Under the pieces are notes generated by a model, which made no database searches, was not told the DNA's origin, and saw only the letters and a list, made by a program, of their open reading frames with translations. A DNA stretch of 5,942 nt, taken from contig JAFVFM010000279.1 of NCBI GenBank assembly GCA_017475415.1, positions 1 to 5,942 of the forward strand. Reading direction: 5' to 3'. Made by a program: the position numbers and the translations under genes. Every line of letters starts with the position of its first letter. Position 1 is the stretch's first letter. This DNA comes from Solobacterium sp. (lineage in GTDB: Bacteria > Bacillota_I > Bacilli_A > Erysipelotrichales > Erysipelotrichaceae). Positions 1 to 5,277 of this stretch are shown in pieces.

Positions 1-113
1 AATATAAGAATTGATGAAGAAAGATGGCCATAGCCTAGAGGGCTTTCTGATATTATCTATGATAATTTTTAGTCATAGCCAAAGAAGTTTTATAACTTTG
101 AAAGGGGAATTTT
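1..113 (+). promoter_or_regulatory. Leader of the EIIC gene with small dyads
   Basis: This stretch contains no supported gene. It holds a short hairpin AGCC-TAGAG-GGCT (32-44) and a perfect dyad ATTATC-TAT-GATAAT (52-66) followed by five T. A second dyad AAGTT-TTAT-AACTT (85-98) directly precedes the SD GAAAGGGGA (100-108) of the permease. CATAGCC occurs twice (29-35 and 74-80). I found no convincing -35/-10 pair here, so the promoter probably lies upstream of the window. The 52-66 dyad could be an operator or an RNA hairpin; its all A/T-rich stem makes it a poor terminator. These roles are inference. Confidence 0.4.
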
Positions 114-1583
114 ATGGAATTTTTAAAGAGTATTTGGATGTTTTTCCAATCTAACATCCTAACTCAACCTGCCTTTTTCGTAGGCTTCTTGGTATTAATT
201 GGTTACTTATTATTAAAGAAACCTTTATATCAAGCATATGCTGGTTTCGTAAAGGCTACTGTTGGTTACTTAATCCTCAACGTTGGATCTGGTGGTCTTG
301 TATCTACATTCCGTCCAATCCTTGCTGGATTAAACCAAAGATTTAATTTGAACGCTGCAGTTATTGACCCATATTTTGGACAAGCAGCTGCACAAAAGGC
401 GATGGAAGCTGTTGGTAGAACATCATCGTTATTGTTCTTAGGCTTACTTGTTGCTTTCTTTGTAAACATCTTATTAGTTGCTTTACGTAAAGTAACTAAA
501 GTACGTACATTGTTCATCACTGGTCATATCATGATGCAACAATCTGCTACAGGAATGTGGATGATTATCTTCTTATTCCCACAATTCCAAGATGCTACAG
601 CTGTTATCCTCATGGGTATTATCATGGGTATCTTCTGGGCAGTATCTTCTAACTTAACTGTAGAAGTTACACAACGTTTAACAGACGGTGGTGGCTTCGC
701 AGTTGGTCACCAACAAATGTTTGGTATTTGGCTTGTTGATAAGCTAGCACCTATCGTTGGTGGCAAAGATGCTAAACCTATTGAAGAACTTGAACTTCCT
801 GGCTGGTTATCTATCTTTACAGATAACGTAGTAGCTACAGGTACATTGATGTTATTATTCTTCGGCGTATTATTAACAGTATTAGGCCCAGATTTCTTAA
901 AGGCTCCTGCTGATCAAGGTGGTTTAGGTATTAGCTTTAACAGTTTTGTATTCTATGTAATGCAAACAGCATTCCAAATGGCTGTATATCTCAGCATCTT
1001 ACAACTTGGTGTTCGTATGTTCGTTGCTGAATTAACAGAATCCTTCACAGGTATCTCTGAAAAGTTACTCCCAGGTTCTGTACCAGCAGTTGACTGCGCA
1101 GCTACATATGGCTTTGGTTCTCCAAATGCTCCGATTATCGGTTTCTTCTTTGGTGCTTTAGGTCAATTCTTAGCTATCTTAGGTTTAGTTGTATTCAAGA
1201 GCCCAATCTTAATCATCACAGGTTTCGTTCCTGTATTCTTCGATAACGCTACATTCGCTGTATTTGCGAATAAGGCTAGTGGCTTAAAGGCTGCATCAAT
1301 CTTGACATTCTTATCCGGTATTGTTCAAGTATTGGGTGGTGCATTATGTGCAAGCATCTTCCAAACTTATGAATATGGTGGATGGCATGGTAACTTCGAC
1401 GTGTCTACTGTATGGCTCGTTGGTGGTTTACTACAAAAATATTTAGGAATTATTGGTTATGTGCTTTGTATAGTTGCATTACTTGCAATTCCTCAGCTAC
1501 AATATAGAAAAGACCCAGAACACTACTTCGAAGTAGTAGAAGATTGGGATAGCTATAAAGCAGCTAAAAGTTTAGAGGCTTAA
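114..1583 (+). CDS. ulaA: PTS ascorbate-type permease, EIIC component (UlaA/SgaT family)
   Basis: This is the integral membrane channel of a phosphotransferase system. It binds the substrate outside the cell and moves it inward while EIIB phosphorylates it. The 489-residue protein is slightly longer than E. coli UlaA (about 465). It has about ten or more hydrophobic segments spread over residues 20-460. Blocks shared with UlaA as I recall it include GSG-LxSTFRP (58-68), TGHIMMQQ (136-143), GHQQ-F (198-203), LPGWL-IF-DN (228-238), GVRMFVAEL-E-F-GIS (299-315), PAVDCAA (324-330) and FVPVFF-NAT-AVFAN (371-386). The start is fixed by SD GAAAGGGGA at 100-108. EIIB follows 55 bases downstream. Its codon use is unusually C-ending (Asn AAC 10 of 13), which suggests high expression. 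Family assignment is firm. Substrate is less certain because this family also serves relatives of ascorbate. Confidence 0.93.
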   Translation: MEFLKSIWMFFQSNILTQPAFFVGFLVLIGYLLLKKPLYQAYAGFVKATVGYLILNVGSGGLVSTFRPILAGLNQRFNLNAAVIDPYFGQAAAQKAMEAVGRTSSLLFLGLLVAFFVNILLVALRKVTKVRTLFITGHIMMQQSATGMWMIIFLFPQFQDATAVILMGIIMGIFWAVSSNLTVEVTQRLTDGGGFAVGHQQMFGIWLVDKLAPIVGGKDAKPIEELELPGWLSIFTDNVVATGTLMLLFFGVLLTVLGPDFLKAPADQGGLGISFNSFVFYVMQTAFQMAVYLSILQLGVRMFVAELTESFTGISEKLLPGSVPAVDCAATYGFGSPNAPIIGFFFGALGQFLAILGLVVFKSPILIITGFVPVFFDNATFAVFANKASGLKAASILTFLSGIVQVLGGALCASIFQTYEYGGWHGNFDVSTVWLVGGLLQKYLGIIGYVLCIVALLAIPQLQYRKDPEHYFEVVEDWDSYKAAKSLEA

Positions 1584-1590
1584 TCATTGG

Positions 1591-1617
1591 ATATAACTAA
1601 GAAATACTTAGATATAT
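1591..1617 (+). repeat. Hairpin between the EIIC and EIIB genes
   Basis: An inverted repeat of ATATA-A-CTAAG, loop AAATA, then CTTAG-A-TATAT gives ten base pairs interrupted by one A.A mismatch. It ends six bases before the EIIB SD. There is no T-tract after it, so it is not a terminator. It may act as a processing or stability element that sets the EIIC:EIIB ratio (inference). Confidence 0.5.
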
Positions 1618-1638
1618 AAAAATGGAGGTGAAAGAAAG

Positions 1639-1929
1639 ATGTTAAAAGTAATTGCTGCATGTGGTAATGGTATGGGAAGTAGCCAAATCATTAAAATGAA
1701 GATCAATAAGGTTTTCAAAAAATTAGGTATCGACGCTACTATTGACCACACAAGTGTTGGCGCTGCTACAAGCATGGCATCAAACTATGATGTAGTATTC
1801 GTTGCACAAAATTTCGTCGGAAATTTCGCAAGTGCTGCTGAAAAAGGCACAAAGATTGTTGGATTAAAGAATCTTTTATCCGAACAAGAAATTGAAGAAA
1901 AAATTATTGAAGCTGGCTTAGACAAATAA
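1639..1929 (+). CDS. ulaB: PTS ascorbate-type EIIB phosphocarrier (UlaB/SgaB family)
   Basis: This small cytoplasmic carrier (96 residues) takes phosphate from EIIA onto a cysteine and passes it to the substrate held by EIIC. The active-site loop CGNGMGSS lies at residues 8-15, with Cys8 as the phospho-acceptor after a hydrophobic first strand (LKVIAA). E. coli UlaB carries the near-identical CGNGQGSS and is about 101 residues, so length and motif agree. Alternating alpha/beta segments follow, including DVVFVAQNFVG around residues 51-61, typical of the lactose/ascorbate EIIB Rossmann-like fold. The start is supported by a perfect SD GGAGGTGA at 1624-1631 with a 7-base spacer. It ends with tandem stops TAATAA. 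It is probably co-transcribed with the permease and terminated at 2065-2096. Confidence 0.94.
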   Translation: MLKVIAACGNGMGSSQIIKMKINKVFKKLGIDATIDHTSVGAATSMASNYDVVFVAQNFVGNFASAAEKGTKIVGLKNLLSEQEIEEKIIEAGLDK

Positions 1930-1963
1930 TAAGCCTAAGTTCGGTCACACAATTTCATACTCT

Positions 1964-2057
1964 ATTTTTGTAGACAATACGAGCCTTAAGACTTACATAT
2001 TGTAATTTGCTGGCTACGTACTCCTTAGCGTATAACGAGAAAAGTGGCCTACAAAAT
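1964..2057 (+). ncRNA. Possible three-way-junction RNA between EIIB and its terminator
   Basis: The stretch can form three nested helices. P1 is TTTTGTA (1966-1972) with TACAAAA (2050-2056). P2 is ACAATA (1974-1979) with TATTGT (1998-2003). P3 is GGCTAC (2012-2017) with GTGGCC (2044-2049, one G-T pair), and inside P3 CTC (2021-2023) pairs with GAG (2037-2039). P3 abuts P1 directly, so the two could stack. The terminator at 2065-2096 follows. It matches none of the riboswitch consensus motifs I can recall (purine, TPP, SAM, lysine, glycine, preQ1, ZTP and others). I saw no separate promoter for it, so it would be the 3' untranslated part of the EIIC-EIIB transcript. The fold was worked out by eye and some pairing is expected by chance. 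Confidence 0.35.
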
Positions 2058-2064
2058 GCTTTGG

Positions 2065-2096
2065 AAAGGGGAATTCAGTTATGAGTTCCCCTTTTT
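2065..2096 (+). terminator. Rho-independent terminator after EIIC-EIIB
   Basis: The stem AAAGGGGAATTC (2065-2076) pairs with GAGTTCCCCTTT (2083-2094) through twelve pairs, one of them G-T, around the loop AGTTAT. It runs into a T-tract (2092-2096). The opposite strand lacks a good T-tract, so it works for + transcripts. It ends the upstream PTS unit before the promoter at 2137-2165. Confidence 0.9.
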
Positions 2097-2098
2097 CA

Positions 2099-2126
2099 AA
2101 CGTTCAAATAAACATAAGAACGTTCA
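2099..2126. repeat. Paired AACGTTCA direct repeats upstream of the EIIA promoter
   Basis: AACGTTCA occurs at 2099-2106 and again at 2119-2126, exactly 20 bases apart, or about two helical turns. The second copy sits in the palindrome GAACGTTC (2118-2125). The pair ends ten bases before the -35 box, where an activator would bind. Centred on CG, the first copy also fits 8 of 10 fixed positions of the catabolite-response (cre) consensus and the second 7 of 10, so a LacI/CcpA-like regulator is an alternative. The regulator is not in the window. Confidence 0.5.
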
Positions 2127-2136
2127 TAAAGTTGCG

Positions 2137-2165
2137 TTGAAGTACGTATTTAATGACTCTATAAT
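2137..2165 (+). promoter_or_regulatory. Sigma-A promoter of the EIIA-propeller-epimerase operon
   Basis: A -35 box TTGAAG (2137-2142, 4 of 6 consensus bases) and a perfect -10 box TATAAT (2160-2165) are separated by 17 bases. Transcription would begin near 2172, leaving an untranslated leader of about 53 bases. The promoter lies 40 bases beyond the terminator, which supports an independent second transcription unit. The imperfect -35 box is consistent with control by an activator. Confidence 0.8.
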
Positions 2166-2181
2166 TTAGGTAAGGAAGGAA

Positions 2182-2208
2182 GTTAACCACTCTAGGCTTT
2201 AGGTTAAC
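2182..2208 (+). promoter_or_regulatory. Inverted repeat GTTAACC/GGTTAAC touching the EIIA ribosome site
   Basis: GTTAACC (2182-2188) and GGTTAAC (2202-2208) form a perfect 7-base inverted repeat around a 13-base centre. The right arm abuts the SD GAAAGGG (2209-2215), which is 9 bases before the ATG at 2225. It lies roughly 10-37 bases downstream of the predicted transcription start. It could be a repressor operator or a hairpin in the mRNA leader affecting translation. The sequence does not decide between these. Confidence 0.55.
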
Positions 2209-2224
2209 GAAAGGGTTTACACTT

Positions 2225-2689
2225 ATGATTTTAAAAGACTTAGTTGACAAGAAATTGACTATCTATGAAGAAGGTTTTGATGATTGGAAAGAAGCGATTC
2301 GTGCCAATGCGATTCCTTTGAAAAAAGAAGGCTATATTGAAGATGAATATGTCGATGCTGTAATTGCCTGTGTGGAAAAACATGGACCATATATTGTAAT
2401 TGCACCAAATATCGCTATGCCTCATAGTACAGAAGGTGCTCCTGGTGTAAATAAAACAGGTATTGGTTTTATGAAAGTAGAAAAGCCTGTACATTTTGAT
2501 CCAGAAGATCCAGAAAAAGATGCGCGTTTATTCTTCATGTTAGCATCAGAAAATCCGGAAGAACATTTGAATAATTTAACACAACTTGCGGATGTATTAT
2601 CGAATGATGACTTAGTAAATGATTTATTAGATGCGAAGAATGATGAAGATGTATTAGCTGTTGCTGAAAAATATGCTACTGAGGAATAA
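2225..2689 (+). CDS. ulaC: PTS EIIA component, ascorbate/mannitol-fructose type (UlaC/SgaA family)
   Basis: This cytoplasmic phosphocarrier accepts phosphate from HPr on a histidine and hands it to Cys8 of EIIB. The 154 residues match the usual length of UlaC/SgaA proteins and the PTS EIIA type-2 fold. The active-site block GPYIVIAPNIAMPHS (54-68) places the phospho-histidine at His67, in the expected PH-[ST/A] context. The central FFMLAS-NPEEHL segment (103-114) carries the second conserved histidine (His113). The start at 2225 is supported by SD GAAAGGG (2209-2215). It begins a separate transcription unit behind its own promoter instead of following EIIB directly. Its Asn codons are all AAT (9 of 9), in contrast to the permease. 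The next gene begins 2 bases after its stop. Confidence 0.94.
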   Translation: MILKDLVDKKLTIYEEGFDDWKEAIRANAIPLKKEGYIEDEYVDAVIACVEKHGPYIVIAPNIAMPHSTEGAPGVNKTGIGFMKVEKPVHFDPEDPEKDARLFFMLASENPEEHLNNLTQLADVLSNDDLVNDLLDAKNDEDVLAVAEKYATEE

Positions 2690-2691
2690 GG

Positions 2692-3729
2692 ATGAAATTC
2701 GAAAAGAAAAAATTAGATGAAATAGTACGTTGTTATTGTGCTAGTCACATGACAATAGATAATGATTTATATGCTTTCTTTGCTTCTGAGAATCCAGAAA
2801 GTGAATGCTATTCCTATACGGGAAGTGACTTTTCTAAAAAGGAAGTTGTTTGGCAGGGTGATAGAGGTGGCTGTATGTCCATTATTCCTTTTGCTAAAAG
2901 AAAGGGTGAATTCTTAGCAGTAAATGAATTCTATCTTAAGATTAGCCCAAGCCATTCTAAATTAGTCTGGGGTAAAAAGACAGAAGATGGCTGGGAAGTA
3001 AAAGATTTATTCAATTTACCTTATTTGCATCGCTTTGATATCTATCATGTAGATGGCAAGGATTATGTTGTTTGTGCAACAATCGCAAGAGATAAAAGGG
3101 ATAAAGAAGACTGGACTAGACCTGGGCAAATCTATGTTGGTGAAGTACCAGCTGATTTAGAAAATGAGAATGTTGTATTAAGACAAATTGGTGATGGTTA
3201 TTATCGCAATCATGGCTATGCACGTGGTGAATATGAAGGTAGAGTTTGTGGCTACTTTGGAAGTGACTATGGTGTAGTTCGTTTAACTCCACCTCATGAT
3301 GGCAAGGATTGGGAAATCGACCGTCTATTAGAAGGTAATATTTCGGAAATTGCCTTTGCGGATATAGATGGTGATGGAAATGAAGAATTAATGACGATTG
3401 AACCATTCCATGGTAATGCCATTCATGTATATAAGCTAAAAGATGGTAAATATGTTAAGGATTATACCTATCCTAATGAAATTGATTTCGCTCATGCATT
3501 AGTAGGTACAACTTTAACAGGAAAGCCTTGCTTTGTGGCTGGTATAAGAAGAATCAATTGTGAAATCTTTGTATTAACATATGAAGATGGCGATTATAAA
3601 GTTACTTTAGTGGAAGAGGGTGTAGGGCCTGCGAATCTAGATGTAGTACATCATGATGGTAAAGAATATATCCTCGCTGCTAATCATACCAAAAATGAAG
3701 CGGCTATTTACGAAGTATTGGAGGACTAA
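2692..3729 (+). CDS. Uncharacterised cytoplasmic beta-propeller-like protein (FG-GAP/VCBS-type repeat)
   Basis: I do not recognise this 345-residue protein as a named family. It has no signal peptide or membrane segment and carries eight cysteines, so it is cytoplasmic. It is built from about seven beta-rich modules of 42-61 residues, beginning near residues 19, 61, 113, 174, 219, 268 and 315. The clearest pattern is a His or polar residue, hydrophobic strand, DGK-Y, second hydrophobic strand (for example [13 protein letters not shown] at 113-125 and [12 protein letters not shown] at 315-326). One module has a calcium-loop motif DIDGDGNEE (224-232) typical of FG-GAP/VCBS propellers. SD GAGG (2681-2684) is 7 bases before the ATG; the gene starts 2 bases after EIIA and the epimerase starts 2 bases after its end. 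Inference: a 6-7-bladed propeller enzyme or sugar-acid binding protein for this pathway, with lactonase, isomerase or dehydratase activity as candidates. Function is not established. Confidence 0.85.
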   Translation: MKFEKKKLDEIVRCYCASHMTIDNDLYAFFASENPESECYSYTGSDFSKKEVVWQGDRGGCMSIIPFAKRKGEFLAVNEFYLKISPSHSKLVWGKKTEDGWEVKDLFNLPYLHRFDIYHVDGKDYVVCATIARDKRDKEDWTRPGQIYVGEVPADLENENVVLRQIGDGYYRNHGYARGEYEGRVCGYFGSDYGVVRLTPPHDGKDWEIDRLLEGNISEIAFADIDGDGNEELMTIEPFHGNAIHVYKLKDGKYVKDYTYPNEIDFAHALVGTTLTGKPCFVAGIRRINCEIFVLTYEDGDYKVTLVEEGVGPANLDVVHHDGKEYILAANHTKNEAAIYEVLED

Positions 3730-3731
3730 AT

Positions 3732-4427
3732 ATGCTTGAAGATCTCAAACAAAAAGTCTTTGAAGCGAATTTATTATTACCGAAACATGGCTTAGTAATC
3801 TTTACTTGGGGTAATGTTTCAGGTATTGACCGTGAAAAAGGCTTAGTTGTAATCAAGCCAAGTGGTGTTGAATATAACAACATGAAGGCTGAAGATATGG
3901 TAGTAACAGATTTAGAAGGAAATGTGGTAGATGGTAAATTGAAACCATCTTCTGACCTGATGACCCATTTGGAATTCTATAAGAATTTCCCAAATATTGG
4001 AGGTGTAGTGCATACGCATTCCATTAATGCTGTAGCATGGGCACAAGCAGGAAAAGATATTCCTGCCTTAGGAACGACACATGGCGATTACTTCTATGGA
4101 AATATTCCTTGCACAAGACTCATGACGAAGGAAGAAATCGCTGGTGAATACGAATTGAATACAGGTAAGGTAATTGTAGAAGAGTTTGAAACAAGAAAAA
4201 TCGACCCTGACCAAATGCCTGCTGTACTTGTACACTCTCATGGTCCATTTACTTGGGGTAAAGATCCATTCGATGCAGTGCATAACTCTGTAGTACTTGA
4301 AGCTTTATCCGAAATGGCACTAAAGAGTATTACAATCAATTCGGAAGTAGAACGCATGCAACAGGAATTATTAGATAAGCATTTCTTAAGAAAACATGGA
4401 CCTGGAGCATATTATGGACAAGGCTAG
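3732..4427 (+). CDS. ulaF: L-ribulose-5-phosphate 4-epimerase (class II aldolase family, UlaF/AraD)
   Basis: This cytoplasmic Zn-dependent enzyme interconverts L-ribulose-5-P and D-xylulose-5-P, the exit to the pentose phosphate pathway. At 231 residues it matches E. coli AraD/UlaF along its whole length. Metal ligands are His94 and His96 (VVHTHS) and His170 (LVHSHGPF). Asp75 (KPSSD) corresponds to the family's conserved Asp76, Asp119 (TTHGDYFYG) is the catalytic acid position and Tyr228 (AYYGQ) the C-terminal catalytic tyrosine. Other hallmarks are TWGNVS (25-30), IKPSGV (41-46) and [13 protein letters not shown] (138-150). SD GGAGG (3720-3724) gives a 7-base spacer. Its 3' end overlaps the next gene by 14 bases. 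Neighbouring PTS genes of ula type favour UlaF over AraD of arabinose metabolism, but the reaction is the same. Confidence 0.96.
   Translation: MLEDLKQKVFEANLLLPKHGLVIFTWGNVSGIDREKGLVVIKPSGVEYNNMKAEDMVVTDLEGNVVDGKLKPSSDLMTHLEFYKNFPNIGGVVHTHSINAVAWAQAGKDIPALGTTHGDYFYGNIPCTRLMTKEEIAGEYELNTGKVIVEEFETRKIDPDQMPAVLVHSHGPFTWGKDPFDAVHNSVVLEALSEMALKSITINSEVERMQQELLDKHFLRKHGPGAYYGQG
4403..4407 (+). promoter_or_regulatory. SD that selects the ulaE start at 4414
   Basis: TGGAG lies 6 bases before the ATG at 4414, inside the last codons of the epimerase gene. The in-frame upstream ATG at 4396 has no comparable site. Its extra residues MDLEHI also have no counterpart in E. coli UlaE, which begins just before PLGIYEKA. 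Confidence 0.7.
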
Positions 4428-5277
4428 ACCATATTTATTAGGCATGTATGAGAAAGCAGTTCCTGCTTCACTCAGCTTAGAAGAAAAGTTAATTGCTTGT
4501 AAAGAAGGTGGCTTTGACTGGATGGAAATCTCTTTGGATGAAACAGATGAAAAGATTTCTCGTTTATATTGGTCAAAGGAAGAAAGAGATGCTTTGGTAG
4601 CTTCGATTAAGAAAACGGGGCAACCAATCTATACCATGTGTTTTTCTGCTCAAAGAAAATATTCTTTGGGCTCTCTAGGCAAAGAAAAACATGAAAAGGC
4701 TATGGATATCATGGAACGTGCAATTGATTTTGCGGCAGATATAGGCATTCGTATTATCCAATTAGCTGGATATGATTGTTACTATGAAGAAGCGAATGAA
4801 GAAACACGTGCTGAATTTATTAAGAATTTAAAGATTAGCACCAATATGGCTGCGAAGAAGGGAATTCTATTAGGCTTTGAAACCATGATGGATAGAGATT
4901 TCATTGATACGGTAGAAAAGGCTATGGAATTCGTTAAGCTTTGTGATAGTCCATATTTAGGTGTATATCCTGATATTGGTAATTTAGCGGGTGCTAGGCA
5001 CGACTTTGGATATGAAAAAACAGTCAACGAAGATTTAATGACAGGTAAGGGACATATACTTGCATGTCATTTGAAAGAAACCAAACCAAAGACAGATCGC
5101 TCTGTACCTTGGGGAACAGGCTTAACCGATTATATATCCAATTTAGAAGTATTAAGGGATATGGGTGTGAGAATGTTCAATGGTGAATTCTGGTGTGACT
5201 ACCCTGATGCATGGCAGGAGAACTTAAAAAAATCTAGTTCTTTCTTGAGAGAAAGATTGGATAGAGTATTTCTATGA
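4414..5277 (+). CDS. ulaE: L-xylulose-5-phosphate 3-epimerase (UlaE/SgaU family, TIM barrel)
   Basis: This enzyme of the AP-endonuclease-2-like TIM barrel superfamily converts L-xylulose-5-P to L-ribulose-5-P, feeding the neighbouring 4-epimerase. From ATG 4414 it is 287 residues, close to E. coli UlaE (284). Shared blocks are LGMYEKA-PA (9-18), [13 protein letters not shown] (40-54), the strand [18 protein letters not shown] (113-132), PDIGNL (186-191) and HLKETKP (219-225). The expected metal and catalytic ligands are present: Glu156 (GFETMMD), Asp187 (YPDIGNL), His219 (ACHLKET) and Glu258 (NGEFW). An in-frame ATG at 4396 would add six residues but has a poor SD. The gene overlaps the end of the 4-epimerase by 14 bases and its stop overlaps the next start (ATGA at 5274-5277), so translation is probably coupled. 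Confidence 0.94.
   Translation: MDKARPYLLGMYEKAVPASLSLEEKLIACKEGGFDWMEISLDETDEKISRLYWSKEERDALVASIKKTGQPIYTMCFSAQRKYSLGSLGKEKHEKAMDIMERAIDFAADIGIRIIQLAGYDCYYEEANEETRAEFIKNLKISTNMAAKKGILLGFETMMDRDFIDTVEKAMEFVKLCDSPYLGVYPDIGNLAGARHDFGYEKTVNEDLMTGKGHILACHLKETKPKTDRSVPWGTGLTDYISNLEVLRDMGVRMFNGEFWCDYPDAWQENLKKSSSFLRERLDRVFL

Noticed and set aside
1..33. Possible tail of an upstream gene (10 codons ending in TAG at 31-33)
   Set aside because: One of three frames staying open for ten codons at a window edge is expected by chance, and nothing identifies the product.
32..50. AGCC-TAGAG-GGCT hairpin followed by TTTCT as a terminator
   Set aside because: Only four pairs and a broken T-tract; too weak to call as a terminator.
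51..96. -10-like boxes GATAAT (61-66) and TATAAC (91-96) before the permease gene
   Set aside because: Neither has an acceptable -35 box at 16-18 bases, and starting transcription from the second would remove the SD.
2056..2169. A 37-codon open frame starting at ATG 2056
   Set aside because: It runs through the terminator stem and the promoter, has only a weak SD, and its product resembles nothing I know.
3116..3406. Minus-strand open frame within the propeller gene, rich in His
   Set aside because: It is the antisense shadow of a well-supported gene (Asp/Glu/Met-rich sense codons read as His and similar), with no SD or context.
4396..4413. Upstream ATG at 4396 as the ulaE start
   Set aside because: No good SD, and the extra residues have no counterpart in UlaE; the ATG at 4414 has TGGAG six bases upstream.
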